From assembly GCA_902596675.1 (NCBI GenBank), contig CACJUO010000010.1, positions 1 through 44,349 on the forward strand: a DNA stretch of 44,349 nt. The letters run 5' to 3'. The DNA comes from an uncultured Pelagibacteraceae bacterium. Lineage in GTDB: Bacteria; Pseudomonadota; Alphaproteobacteria; Pelagibacterales; Pelagibacteraceae. Position 1 is the first letter of the stretch. Each line of letters begins with the position of its first letter. The translations under genes and the position numbers were made by a program. This document shows positions 23,503 through 32,606 of the stretch, piece by piece. The notes below the pieces were generated by a model that was not told where the DNA came from, searched no databases, and worked only from the letters and a program-made list of their open reading frames with translations.

Positions 23503-23895
23503 TTATTTTAAAAAATCATCAACTTCTACTTGATATCCTTCAACTAAACGGTTTGTTTCATTTGCCATTCCGACTATTGCAATCATTTCATTTATCATCT
23601 CATCAGTGGCACCCTTTTTTTTTGCAGCCAACGTGTGAGATTTAATACAATATTCGCATGCATTTGTTATTGATACAGCAACATAAATTAATTCTTTAAT
23701 CTCTGGAGCTAAAGCTCCTTTTTTCATTACTTGTTGTAATGATCTCCAAGTCCTTTCTAGCGTTTCTGGACTGTTAGCCATAGTTTTCCAGAAATTTGGA
23801 ATTTCAGTAATTTGTCTTGCCTCTTTTATTTCATCAAAAATTTCTTTTACTTTTCCAGATGCTTCTTTATCTGATATTTTATTAAACACTGTCAT
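23503..23895 (-). CDS. AhpD-like carboxymuconolactone decarboxylase-family protein
   Basis: This all-helical protein of 130 residues belongs to the CMD/AhpD family. The redox motif CEYCIKSH is present (C80, C83, H87), giving the CxxC-xxx-H arrangement of AhpD-type peroxidase partners. Other conserved pieces are PNFWKTMANSPETLERTW and LAPEIKELIYVAVSITNAC. It probably acts as a thiol-disulfide or peroxide-related enzyme. A strong AAAGGAGAAAAT Shine-Dalgarno precedes the ATG. It is 12 bases downstream of the peptide ABC ATPase gene. Confidence 0.92.
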   Translation of the reverse strand: MTVFNKISDKEASGKVKEIFDEIKEARQITEIPNFWKTMANSPETLERTWRSLQQVMKKGALAPEIKELIYVAVSITNACEYCIKSHTLAAKKKGATDEMINEMIAIVGMANETNRLVEGYQVEVDDFLK

Positions 23896-23907
23896 AATTT
23901 TCTCCTT

Positions 23908-25590
23908 TTAGTTATAAATTGACTCAATTTTTGGCATTAATTTTAGTAGTTCCTTTGTATAATTATGTTTTGGATTTTTAAACAATTCCTCTGTTTCAGA
24001 AACCTCACATAATTTTCCATCTTTAAGTACAGCTATTTTATCACACATTTGTCGGACAACAGGTAAATCGTGACTGATAAACAAAATAGTTAAATTTAAC
24101 TGTTCTTGTAAATCTTTTAATAAATTTAATATTTGAGCCTGAATACTAACATCAAGGGCTGAAGTTGGTTCATCACAAACAAGAAGTCTAGGCTGTGTAG
24201 CCAATGCTCTTGCAATTGATATTCTTTGTCTTTGACCACCAGAAAACTCATGTGGATATCTTATTGCCGATTGTTGACTTAATTCTACTGACTCTAATAA
24301 ATCGTAAATATAATTGTCTAAATCAATAGATTTTATATTTGGGTTATGAAGTTTAATCGGTTCTGCAATAATTTCTTTAACTTTGAGTCTGCCATTTAAA
24401 GAGGAAAATGGGTCTTGAAAGATCATCTGAATTTGTCTTCTAAATTTTAATAAATCTTTATTTTTTTTGATCTTAGTAACGTTTACATTATCAAAATATA
24501 TATCCCCTGAACTTGGTTTAAATAAATTCACAACCATTTTTGCTATAGTAGTTTTACCACTACCACTCTCACCAACTAGACCAAATGATTTACCTTCCTT
24601 AATATCAAAAGAAACATTGTCTACTGCCATTACTGAATTTTTTGTATTTTCTGTGAAAAAACTATCATCGAAAGATTTACTCAAATTTTGGATTTTAACT
24701 AAGTTTTGATCTACAATACTTTTTTTAGACCATCTGTTTAATATTTTGATATTATTATTTTGATAATTTAAATTCTCTTTTTCAATAATTGTAAACCTTG
24801 ATATTTTTTTATTTGTTGGTGGTACTGAACTAACCAAACTTTTTGTATATTTTTCTTTTGGTTCTATTAAAACTTGCTTTGTTGGACCAATCTCTACCAG
24901 ATCTCCATTTTTCATTACAGCTACTCTATCTGTAGTTTCTGCAATTACACCCATATCATGAGTTATAAGTATGACTGCTAAATTTCTCTCCTTTGTTAAC
25001 TTTTTTATCAATTCAAGAATTTGAGATTGTATTGAAACATCTAGTGCTGTGGTTGGTTCGTCTGCAATTAATAATTCTGGTTCACAACACAAAGCTAAAG
25101 AAATAACAACTCTTTGTCTCATACCTCCAGAAAATTGATGAGGATAATTGCTAAATCTTTTCTCTGCTTCTTTTATACCCACCTCCTTTAACAAATTGAT
25201 TGCTCTATTTTTTGCTTCACCTGTATTTATATTTAAATGAGTTTGTATTGTTTCAATGAGCTGTTCTCCAACGGTAAGAATTGGATTTAAAGAAGTTTGT
25301 GGATCTTGAAATATCAATCCTATTTTTTTTCCTCTGTATTGAACGATAGTTTCTTGATTTTCACTTATATTTGTTTCACCCATAAATATTGATCCATTTG
25401 AAATTTTACCTGGTTCATCAATCAAATTTACTATAGCGTTAGCAACAGTACTTTTACCCGACCCAGACTCCCCAACTAATCCGACTATTTCACCCTTATT
25501 AATATCTATATTTATATTTTTTGCTGCTTTAACTGTTTCTTTCCTCATTTTGTAGTCAATGCTTAAGTTATTTATTTTTAAAAATGTCAT
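23908..25590 (-). CDS. Fused double ATPase of a dipeptide/oligopeptide ABC transporter
   Basis: This protein of 560 residues carries two complete ABC domains, equivalent to DppD and DppF (or OppD/OppF) joined as in YejF. Domain 1 has Walker A GESGSGKST (40-48), the signature FSGGMRQRV and Walker B LLIADEPTTALD. Domain 2 begins near residue 300, with Walker A GESGSGKTT around 345, the signature FSGGQRQRI and LVCDEPTSALDVS. A basic linker (about 245-300) joins them. It overlaps the permease gene before it by four bases (ATGA), completing a binding protein-permease-permease-ATPase operon. Confidence 0.95.
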   Translation of the reverse strand: MTFLKINNLSIDYKMRKETVKAAKNINIDINKGEIVGLVGESGSGKSTVANAIVNLIDEPGKISNGSIFMGETNISENQETIVQYRGKKIGLIFQDPQTSLNPILTVGEQLIETIQTHLNINTGEAKNRAINLLKEVGIKEAEKRFSNYPHQFSGGMRQRVVISLALCCEPELLIADEPTTALDVSIQSQILELIKKLTKERNLAVILITHDMGVIAETTDRVAVMKNGDLVEIGPTKQVLIEPKEKYTKSLVSSVPPTNKKISRFTIIEKENLNYQNNNIKILNRWSKKSIVDQNLVKIQNLSKSFDDSFFTENTKNSVMAVDNVSFDIKEGKSFGLVGESGSGKTTIAKMVVNLFKPSSGDIYFDNVNVTKIKKNKDLLKFRRQIQMIFQDPFSSLNGRLKVKEIIAEPIKLHNPNIKSIDLDNYIYDLLESVELSQQSAIRYPHEFSGGQRQRISIARALATQPRLLVCDEPTSALDVSIQAQILNLLKDLQEQLNLTILFISHDLPVVRQMCDKIAVLKDGKLCEVSETEELFKNPKHNYTKELLKLMPKIESIYN

Positions 25591-26516
25591 TTTTTAAGCT
25601 TTGGATTAAGTGTGTCTCTCATCCAATCTCCTAATAAATTAATTGAGAATGCAAGGATAACTAAAAATATTGCTGGAAAAAAAGTTATCCACCACTCCCC
25701 TGAAAATAAAAAGTCATTTCCTAATCTAATTAATGTACCTAATGATGGTGTTGTTGGAGGAACTCCTACTCCTAAAAAACTCAATGTTGACTCGGCTATT
25801 ATTGCAAGTGCCAGACCAATAGTTCCTATAACTAGAACAGGTCTCATAATATTTGGCAATATATGTTTAAACATTATCAGTAAATTTGAAACTCCTATAA
25901 TAGATGAAGCTGAAACATAATCTTTATTTTTTTCTACTAAGGTTGCTGCACGAGAAACTCTTGCAAATTGAGGCCACTCTGAAATTCCTATAGCAAAAAT
26001 TAAAACATATATTGCCATCTCATCATGCATTTCTCTTGAAATGATACCCCTTGCAATTCCATCTACTAATAGAGCCATCAATATACTAGGTACAGTCAAC
26101 TGAACATCGGTTAATCTCATAACTATCATTTCATATTTTCCACCAAAGTATCCTGCAGTTAGACCAAGTGAAACACCTAGAATTAGACTGAAAATAATTG
26201 CAGAAAATCCAACTATTAATGAAATTCGTGAACCATAAAGTATAGTAGAGAGCATATCTCTTCCTTGTCCATCTGTGCCTAGAATAAACTTTGCCATACC
26301 TTCGTCTGTCCATGATGGAGGTGTGAATGCCTCCATTAATGATAGTGATGCTGGATCAAATGGATTATGTGGGGTAACAAATTCAACAAAAAAAGAGCAG
26401 AAGAAAATTATTAATAGTATTATCGAAGATATAATTGCAGTTGGGGATTTTATAAAACTAAAGTAAATATCACTATCCTTGAATTTTTCCCAAGAATTTA
26501 ATGTTCTATTATCCAC
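25587..26516 (-). CDS. Peptide ABC transporter permease, DppC type
   Basis: This inner-membrane permease of 309 residues has the DppC/OppC layout: a first membrane helix (about 26-49) followed by a periplasmic loop with LGTDGQGRDMLSTILYGSR, the hallmark LGTDxxGRD segment. Five further helices follow, with the cytoplasmic docking loop near KDYVSASSIIGVSNLLIMFK and ESTLSFLGVGVPPTTPSLG. It overlaps the DppB-type gene by eight bases and the ATPase gene by four. It would form the channel heterodimer with the preceding gene product. Confidence 0.95.
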   Translation of the reverse strand: MDNRTLNSWEKFKDSDIYFSFIKSPTAIISSIILLIIFFCSFFVEFVTPHNPFDPASLSLMEAFTPPSWTDEGMAKFILGTDGQGRDMLSTILYGSRISLIVGFSAIIFSLILGVSLGLTAGYFGGKYEMIVMRLTDVQLTVPSILMALLVDGIARGIISREMHDEMAIYVLIFAIGISEWPQFARVSRAATLVEKNKDYVSASSIIGVSNLLIMFKHILPNIMRPVLVIGTIGLALAIIAESTLSFLGVGVPPTTPSLGTLIRLGNDFLFSGEWWITFFPAIFLVILAFSINLLGDWMRDTLNPKLKK

Positions 26517-27492
26517 TAGTAAGATCTCCTTTAACTCTTATTCTTGGATCAATAAAATAATACAAAATATCTACTATAAAATTTATCATCACAAAAACAA
26601 AAGCAATAAAAACCAAGTATGCTGACATTATTGGAATATCTACAAATTGGACTGCTTGAATAAAAAGAAAACCCATACCAGGCCATTGAAATACTGTTTC
26701 AGTGATGATTGAAAAAGCTACTAAAGTTCCAATATTTATTCCGGCAATAGTAATTACGGGAATTAATCCATTTTTTAATGCATGTTTATAATTTATACTT
26801 TTTTCACTTATTCCCCTTGCTCTTGCAAACTTTATATAATCAGTTTGTAAGATTTCCATCATCTCTGCTCTTACCAATCTAATTATATAGGTCATTTGAA
26901 AAAGGCTTAGTGTTACAGATGGGAGAATGATTGCTTTCAATCCTGAAATAGTTAAAAGTCCTGTAGACCAAAAACCAAGATCTATCACCTCTCCTCTTCC
27001 AAAAGATGGAAGCACACCTAATATTACTGCAAAAAGATAAATAAACAGTATTCCAATTACAAACGTTGGCAGAGATACCCCCAGAAGAGATACTGCTAAA
27101 ATAAAGTCACTTAAAAAACCTTTTCTGTTAATACCTGTGTAAACACCTAATAAAGTACCCGAAACTAATGCAATTAGCGCAGAAATTAAAACTAGCTCAA
27201 TAGTTGCTGGCAGTCTTTCAATTATTAATTCTGAAACCGGTCTTCTAAGTTGATATGATATTCCAAACTCTCCCTTAGATGCGTTAACTACGAATCTTGA
27301 AAATTGAATATGTATAGGGTCGGTTAATCCAAGTGTTTCTCTTAATTCAGCTCTTTCTTCATCTGAAGTTTCTTCACCAACCATGTTGTTTATTGGATCT
27401 CCCACAAAATTAAATAAAGAAAAAGAAACAAATGATACGACAAGCATCACTATTACAGATTGGATCAGACGTTTGAAAAAATAATTAATCAA
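26509..27492 (-). CDS. Peptide ABC transporter permease, DppB type
   Basis: This inner-membrane permease of 327 residues has the DppB/OppB opening FKRLIQSVIVMLVVSFVSF. A periplasmic stretch with LRETLGLTDPIHIQFSRFV follows, and then five helices. The docking loop contains DYIKFARARGISEKSINYKH, and the end reads DILYYFIDPRIR, as in the family. The gene follows the binding protein after 62 bases that hold a 12-bp hairpin (27513-27542). The hairpin probably lowers permease output relative to the binding protein. Confidence 0.95.
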   Translation of the reverse strand: MINYFFKRLIQSVIVMLVVSFVSFSLFNFVGDPINNMVGEETSDEERAELRETLGLTDPIHIQFSRFVVNASKGEFGISYQLRRPVSELIIERLPATIELVLISALIALVSGTLLGVYTGINRKGFLSDFILAVSLLGVSLPTFVIGILFIYLFAVILGVLPSFGRGEVIDLGFWSTGLLTISGLKAIILPSVTLSLFQMTYIIRLVRAEMMEILQTDYIKFARARGISEKSINYKHALKNGLIPVITIAGINIGTLVAFSIITETVFQWPGMGFLFIQAVQFVDIPIMSAYLVFIAFVFVMINFIVDILYYFIDPRIRVKGDLTSG

Positions 27493-27512
27493 TTTAAGAA
27501 ATTTTTATAATT

Positions 27513-27542
27513 ACAAGCCCTTTATTAAATTAAAGGGCTTGT
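27513..27542 (-). promoter_or_regulatory. Intercistronic hairpin between peptide binding protein and permease genes
   Basis: A perfect 12-bp stem (ACAAGCCCTTTA 27513-27524 with TAAAGGGCTTGT 27531-27542) has a 6-base AT loop. It begins 12 bases past the binding-protein stop in the reading direction. No T tract follows, so 3'-end protection of the binding-protein mRNA or partial attenuation is more likely than full termination. Confidence 0.85.
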
Positions 27543-27554
27543 AAAGAAAGTTAT

Positions 27555-29117
27555 TTATTTAAAACTTGCAAAACGGAATAATGGTTCATTATTCGGTCTA
27601 ATTGGAACATCTACATTTTTTTTAGTTGCCCAAGAAATTACTTGGTGATGTAGAGGAAGATACGAGATATCGTCTTTTACAATTTTCCAAGCATTTGCAA
27701 TAGCAGCATTTCTTTTATCCAAGTCAACTTCGCCTTCCATAACTCTAATTGCAGCGTCAACTTCGCTGTTACTAAAGTTTACTTTATTCCAGCTAGCACC
27801 AGACTCGTATAAGTAATGGAATACGTAGTGACTATCCAAAGTTGGAACTCCCCAACCTAACATATAGAAATCACCTTTATCTTCTTTTAATTCCTTAAAG
27901 TGCTTACTTTTTGTTTGAGCAAATAAATTAACATTGACGCCGATTTTGCCTAACATACCCACAACAGCTGTGCAAATTGCTTCGTCGTTAACATATCTAT
28001 CGTTAGGGCATCTTAACTCAACATCAAAACCTTTAGGATATCCTGCGTCAGCTAACAATTTTTTTGCAGCATCAACATCGTAAGGTAATCTTTTATCTAA
28101 CTCTTTTGTATATCCATTTACACCAGGAAAAGTTATAATTCCTGCAGGTTCACTAAGACCTCTCATTACTTTTTTCTTTATCGCCTCAATATCTATTGCT
28201 TGATAAAGAGCTTGTCTTACCTCTTTTTTCTTAAATGGATTGTCACCAGTATTTCCAGATCTTAGTTTATCTGCTGCTTGATCCATACCTAAAAAGATTG
28301 TACGCATTTGAGCAGTACTAACTACTTCATGATCTGAAGAATTTCCAATTCTAGCTAAGTCTTGAACCGGTGCATCAGTAACTAAATCAACTTCACCAGA
28401 TAACAATGCCGCAACTCTTGTAGCTGAGTTTTTAATTGGTAATAAGTGTATTTCAGTAACATTATTATCTTTCATCGAACCCCACCAATTACTATTTCTC
28501 TCAAATACTGTCTTAGTATTTGGCTCTCTTAAAGTAATTTTGAATGGTCCAGTTCCCATTGCATTAGTCGCTGAGAATGTTTCTTCTCCACCATCCCAGT
28601 TTTGTGACACTGTAGCTCCAAAATCAATAGACCATTTTTTAGACATTATAAATATATTTGATAATTGGTTTAAAAGAATTGGATTTGGTTTGCTGGTACT
28701 AATCTGCACAGTATAATTATCAATTTCTTTAACATCTGAAATTGTACTAATGTACTCTTTAAAATCTGATGTAGGTTGTTTTGCTCTTAATATACTAAAT
28801 ACAACATCTTTCGCTGTCATATTACTACCATCAGAAAATCTTACGTCTTTTCTTAAATTAAATATCCATGTATTTGGATCTGTTGTTTTCCAATCGGTGG
28901 CAAGTTGAGGTTCAATACTCATATCTAAACCTCTTGTTACAAGCGCCTCATAAACTTGTCTTGAAACTTGAGTGGTAGGACCTTCATTTTGTGCGTGAGG
29001 ATCCAAAGTTAAACTATCACCCTGCATAGACCATTTAATTATTTTCGCGTATGAATTTGTTGATACAAAAACAAATAAAATTGCAAAGAAAATTTTAATA
29101 AAATTTTTAAATTTCAT
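27555..29117 (-). CDS. Peptide ABC transporter substrate-binding protein (family 5, DppA-like)
   Basis: This periplasmic binding protein of 520 residues has a signal peptide ending near SYA-KI (about residue 24). Family 5 features are the opening QGDSLTLDPHAQNEGPTTQV, then VYEALVTRGLDMSIEPQLAT, FNLRKDVRFSDGSNMTAKDV, and further on FERNSNWWGS and VRQALYQAIDIEAIKKKVM. Relatives bind di- or oligopeptides, but also nickel, glutathione and opines, so peptide uptake is an expectation and not proof. A strong AGGAGG Shine-Dalgarno (complement of 29121-29126) precedes the ATG. It heads the importer operon and lies 71 bases downstream of the amidotransferase gene. Confidence 0.95.
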   Translation of the reverse strand: MKFKNFIKIFFAILFVFVSTNSYAKIIKWSMQGDSLTLDPHAQNEGPTTQVSRQVYEALVTRGLDMSIEPQLATDWKTTDPNTWIFNLRKDVRFSDGSNMTAKDVVFSILRAKQPTSDFKEYISTISDVKEIDNYTVQISTSKPNPILLNQLSNIFIMSKKWSIDFGATVSQNWDGGEETFSATNAMGTGPFKITLREPNTKTVFERNSNWWGSMKDNNVTEIHLLPIKNSATRVAALLSGEVDLVTDAPVQDLARIGNSSDHEVVSTAQMRTIFLGMDQAADKLRSGNTGDNPFKKKEVRQALYQAIDIEAIKKKVMRGLSEPAGIITFPGVNGYTKELDKRLPYDVDAAKKLLADAGYPKGFDVELRCPNDRYVNDEAICTAVVGMLGKIGVNVNLFAQTKSKHFKELKEDKGDFYMLGWGVPTLDSHYVFHYLYESGASWNKVNFSNSEVDAAIRVMEGEVDLDKRNAAIANAWKIVKDDISYLPLHHQVISWATKKNVDVPIRPNNEPLFRFASFK

Positions 29118-29188
29118 TTTTCCTCCTAATTATTACAAGTAAAATTAAACCTGATTAATGGGACAACTACAAGTGCAAAATAATTGCC

Positions 29189-29920
29189 TTAGTTGTTAAG
29201 AATGATCTCATTTTTGAACTTAGTATACAAAATTTCTGAATAATTATTCATTTTTTGCATATTTTTTTTCGCCTCAAGTTCAAACTTTTCGAGCGCTCCT
29301 TTGCCTAATTGCTTTTCCAAAGCCATTTTATACTCTGGTACACACCCCCAATCATTTACAGTTGTATCCTTTATTTCAATATGAAATTGGATACCATAAG
29401 CATGATTTTTGTACCTAAATATTTGGTATTTCGTTTCATCTGATGATGCAATATGTGTAACATCCTTATTATTTTCTAAATTTTGAACCTCATAAGAATG
29501 CCATTGTAATGATGTTAATTTTTCTGGAAATTCCGAAAAAAGAGTATCGTTCTCTTTTTCTTCTGAGAAATTTATATTTAACATTCCTATTTCGGGATTT
29601 TTTGTTCTAACAACACTTCCGCCCACTACTTCTCCGAGTAATTGACACCCAAGACAAAAGCCTAAATAAGGTTTTTCTAAATTAACAACAAATTCTTTAA
29701 TTTTATTTTTTTCTTCAGCTAACCATGGATATTCTTGCACCATCCATGTGTCCATTGGACCTCCCATACAAAACATTGCATCAAATTTATTTAGATCATT
29801 TGGTATTTTCTCTCCTTCATCTAGTTCAATCGTGGTTAAGTTTACCCCATCTTTAATCATCAAATCTTTTATATAACCGGGATCTTCAATTTTAATGTGT
29901 TGAAGAACAATAATTTCCAT
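29189..29920 (-). CDS. Class I glutamine amidotransferase-like protein
   Basis: This stand-alone cytoplasmic GATase-fold protein has 243 residues. The catalytic triad is visible: C89 in LGFCLGCQLLG, H180 and E182 in YGIQFHIEI. The oxyanion segment is FCMGGPMDTW. It resembles the GMP-synthase-type stand-alone group, some of whose members hydrolyse gamma-glutamyl amides or peptides instead of feeding a synthase. No synthase partner is adjacent. The gene lies between a phosphatase gene and a peptide importer, so breakdown of an imported gamma-glutamyl compound is a possible role (inference). It starts two bases after the phosphatase stop. Confidence 0.9.
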   Translation of the reverse strand: MEIIVLQHIKIEDPGYIKDLMIKDGVNLTTIELDEGEKIPNDLNKFDAMFCMGGPMDTWMVQEYPWLAEEKNKIKEFVVNLEKPYLGFCLGCQLLGEVVGGSVVRTKNPEIGMLNINFSEEKENDTLFSEFPEKLTSLQWHSYEVQNLENNKDVTHIASSDETKYQIFRYKNHAYGIQFHIEIKDTTVNDWGCVPEYKMALEKQLGKGALEKFELEAKKNMQKMNNYSEILYTKFKNEIILNN

Positions 29921-29922
29921 CT

Positions 29923-30726
29923 TTAGGCTATTGGTTTTAACAAACTCTGAATTTTAATATGAATATTTTTATTTGATGATGCAAGAATATTACCTGCATA
30001 TTTTGCATCTCTATTATCAATTGTAGAAACAATTCCACCTGATGCTTTGATAATAGGTATTAAGGGATGAATATCCCAAATTTTATTACTGCATTGGAAT
30101 ACAACATCAAGCTTACCTTCACAAACCTGTGCGTAAGACAAGGCATCGGAACAAGGAAATTGCATTAAATTTAAAAATTTAGTAATTTTTTTTTGTTTAT
30201 TTAATGAAATAGCTCCATGTAATCCTGCTGCTAATTTCAAATCTTTATATTTTACTTTTTTATTTGTATTAATTTTTTTTCTTTTATTATTTTCAACTAC
30301 ATATGCAACTTTATCAGATTGGTTATAATAATATTTTTTTAGGATTGGAAAATTAGCCAAACCAAATATTGGATTACCTTTATAATTTAATGAAATTAAA
30401 TTACTCCAAGTTGGACTTCCGATTACGAATGATCGTGTTCCATCAATTGGATCAATAACCCATGTAAAATCGCTTTTTGATTTTTTATATCCATATTCTT
30501 CACCAATAATTTCATGATTTGGAAACTTTTTATTTATTTTAAATCTAATGAATTTCTCAAATGCTCTATCTGCTGAAGTAACTGGATCATATCCTTTCCC
30601 TTTTATTTTGTTTTGAACTTTAAATTTCTTACTTAACTTATTGTAATAAAACGTAGACAGATCTTTAGCCAACTGGTTTAAAAATCTAGGAAATTCATTA
30701 TTATTTGAAATAATTTTTTTTTTCAT
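29923..30726 (-). CDS. Inositol monophosphatase-family phosphatase (HisN-like)
   Basis: This Mg-dependent phosphatase of 267 residues has metal motifs GEEYG (E76, E77) and WVIDPIDGTRSF (D92, D95). The third metal site is in IWDIHPLIPIIKASGG near residue 219. The DxxDGTRSFxxGxPxW wording fits the bacterial histidinol-phosphatase (HisN) branch, though inositol- or nucleotide-phosphatase activity cannot be excluded. It is the first gene of the leftward run (amidotransferase next, two bases away) and is divergent from the TauD-type gene across 67 bases. Rich in Lys and Asn, as expected at low GC. Confidence 0.88.
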   Translation of the reverse strand: MKKKIISNNNEFPRFLNQLAKDLSTFYYNKLSKKFKVQNKIKGKGYDPVTSADRAFEKFIRFKINKKFPNHEIIGEEYGYKKSKSDFTWVIDPIDGTRSFVIGSPTWSNLISLNYKGNPIFGLANFPILKKYYYNQSDKVAYVVENNKRKKINTNKKVKYKDLKLAAGLHGAISLNKQKKITKFLNLMQFPCSDALSYAQVCEGKLDVVFQCSNKIWDIHPLIPIIKASGGIVSTIDNRDAKYAGNILASSNKNIHIKIQSLLKPIA

Positions 30727-30793
30727 TAAAAGGAATTACTATTTTATTTATCTTGATTAAAGATAAATTTAAATTATTTTTATAAAATACCTC

Positions 30794-31897
30794 ATGAATA
30801 TAGAAGTTGAAAAAAATAGAATATTCTTTAACGATGGTAATAATAGACAAGAAATTCACCCTTTCTGGCTTAGAGAAAGAGTTGAAAATAAAGAGTTCTT
30901 AGACGAAATCACACAACAAAGATTATTTGATCCCAGCATTTTACAAACCAATATTTTAATAGAGAAGGTAAAATTAGAAAATGATGAATTAGAAATAAAT
31001 TTCAATGATGGCGTCAAATCATATCTAAAAGTAAGCAATATTATTAACGAGTATTCTAATCAAAAAATGGTTATGAACTCTATAAAAAAAGTTAAATGGG
31101 ACTCTAACTTAAATTATTTAAAGAACTTCATCTACAATGCTGACATTAGTGAAACTAAGGAAATGTATGACTTGCTTGTTTCTTTTTATCAATACGGATT
31201 TGTGATCATTAAAAATGTTCCAACTCAAGATAATTTCATTATAAATTTTGCTAATTCAATTGGAAGCGTAAGAAGGACGAATTTTGGAGAGTTTTTTAAT
31301 GTTAGATCAATACCTAATCCTAATGATTTAGCATACACATCTTATAATTTGGCTCCTCATACAGATAATCCTTACAGAATACCAGTACCATGTATTCAGC
31401 TTCTTCATTGTATTGAAAATGAGGTATCTGGCGGACTGTCAACTCTTGTGGATGGTTATACTGTTACCGAAGATTTAAAAAATGAATTTAAAGATTATTA
31501 TGAAATTCTTACCAAGATAAAAGTAAAATTTAAATTTATTGATAAAGAAGTCATATTAGAAGATTGGTCTGAACTTATTAAGTTAGATGAAAAAGGAGAG
31601 TTTAAGCAAGTGAGATTTAGTCCAAGATTAGATTATGTGCCAATATTAAATAAAGAAGATTTAGATTTATATTATAAAGCAAGGAACAAACTTTCAGAAT
31701 TTTATAATTCAGATAAATATAGGATAGAATTTAAATTGAATCCTGGCGACTTATTAATGATGGATAATTATAGATTACTTCATGGTAGAACTAGTTTCGA
31801 CTCTAATGAAGGAAATAGATTCCTTCAAGGGTGCTACATTGATTATGATAGTACAGAGGGAAAAATTAGACATCTTAAAAGAAAGTTTAATATCTAA
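30794..31897 (+). CDS. Gamma-butyrobetaine dioxygenase-like Fe(II)/2-oxoglutarate oxygenase
   Basis: The protein has 367 residues. An N-terminal domain (about 1-90, DUF971/BBOX type, with HPFWLRERV) precedes a TauD/TfdA-type catalytic domain. Iron ligands are H189 and D191 in LAPHTDNPYR and H330 in RLLHGRTSF; the 2-oxoglutarate-binding Arg is R342 in EGNRFLQGCYID. Family members hydroxylate trimethylammonium compounds such as gamma-butyrobetaine or trimethyllysine. The cysteines that bind zinc in the N-terminal domain of human BBOX1 are absent here (the segment reads ERVENKEFLDEITQQR). It is a single gene, ending one base from the convergent ccdA. It may process methylated amines in an organism that also imports betaines (inference). 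Confidence 0.9.
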   Translation: MNIEVEKNRIFFNDGNNRQEIHPFWLRERVENKEFLDEITQQRLFDPSILQTNILIEKVKLENDELEINFNDGVKSYLKVSNIINEYSNQKMVMNSIKKVKWDSNLNYLKNFIYNADISETKEMYDLLVSFYQYGFVIIKNVPTQDNFIINFANSIGSVRRTNFGEFFNVRSIPNPNDLAYTSYNLAPHTDNPYRIPVPCIQLLHCIENEVSGGLSTLVDGYTVTEDLKNEFKDYYEILTKIKVKFKFIDKEVILEDWSELIKLDEKGEFKQVRFSPRLDYVPILNKEDLDLYYKARNKLSEFYNSDKYRIEFKLNPGDLLMMDNYRLLHGRTSFDSNEGNRFLQGCYIDYDSTEGKIRHLKRKFNI

Positions 31898-31898
31898 C

Positions 31899-32606
31899 TT
31901 ATCCAAGATTTTGCATGAATGGAATATATTCTAGAAGGTAATATCCTAAAGCTTGAAGTTGATTTGTAATCATTAATACTCCAGTAATCAAAAGGAGAGA
32001 ACCACCTGTTTTATTTATAACATTCATTTTTGTTTTTAAATTTTTAGAAAAAATCATAAATTTCTGAATTAAATATCCCGATAAAATAAAAGGTAACGCA
32101 AGACCTAATGAATAAAATGATAAAAGTAAAATTCCTTTATTTATGCTTTCCTCTGTAGATGCGATTGCCAATATTGATCCAAGAATAGGTCCAATGCAAG
32201 GTGTCCAACCAAAACCAAATGCCATTCCAACTAAAATTGAGCTAAATACACCTGATTTTTTATCTGCTTGGAACCTTTTCTCGTAATTTAAAAACTTTAA
32301 ATTAATCAAGCCTATTATTTGAAGTGAGAAAATTATTATAATTGTACCAGCTACAATTCTGAGAGTGTTTGAGTTATCTAAAACTAATGATCCTAAAAAT
32401 GTTGCTGTTGCTCCAAAACTAATAAAAACAATTGAAAATCCAACCGTAAAAAGAACTATTGGAAATAAATTTATACTCTTTTTTTCAAGAAGTTCGTTAA
32501 GAGTTGAGCCAGATATATATGAAATGTATCCTGGAATAAGTGGTAATACGCAAGGGGATAAAAAACTTATCAAACCTGCGCTAAATGCAAGAAATATTTC
32601 GATCAT
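31899..32606 (-). CDS. ccdA: CcdA-type transmembrane thiol-disulfide carrier
   Basis: This inner-membrane protein of 235 residues has six helices and carries reducing power from cytoplasmic thioredoxin to periplasmic thiol proteins, for example in cytochrome c maturation. The two redox cysteines are C19 in FLSPCVLPLIPGY and C137 in GFGWTPCIGPILG, in the pseudo-repeated arrangement of the family. It starts at an ATG overlapping the ppc stop by one base (TAATG), so it is co-expressed with ppc, with no obvious functional link. No periplasmic thioredoxin gene is adjacent. Confidence 0.95.
   Translation of the reverse strand: MIEIFLAFSAGLISFLSPCVLPLIPGYISYISGSTLNELLEKKSINLFPIVLFTVGFSIVFISFGATATFLGSLVLDNSNTLRIVAGTIIIIFSLQIIGLINLKFLNYEKRFQADKKSGVFSSILVGMAFGFGWTPCIGPILGSILAIASTEESINKGILLLSFYSLGLALPFILSGYLIQKFMIFSKNLKTKMNVINKTGGSLLLITGVLMITNQLQALGYYLLEYIPFMQNLG

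Noticed and set aside
26131..26313. Minus-strand frame inside the DppC-type permease gene
   Set aside because: It is a shifted reading of a well-supported permease and has no independent start signal.
29163..29195. Inverted repeat ACAACT/AGTTGT after the amidotransferase gene
   Set aside because: Arms of six bases with a 21-base loop, partly inside the stop codon region; likely chance in AT-rich DNA.
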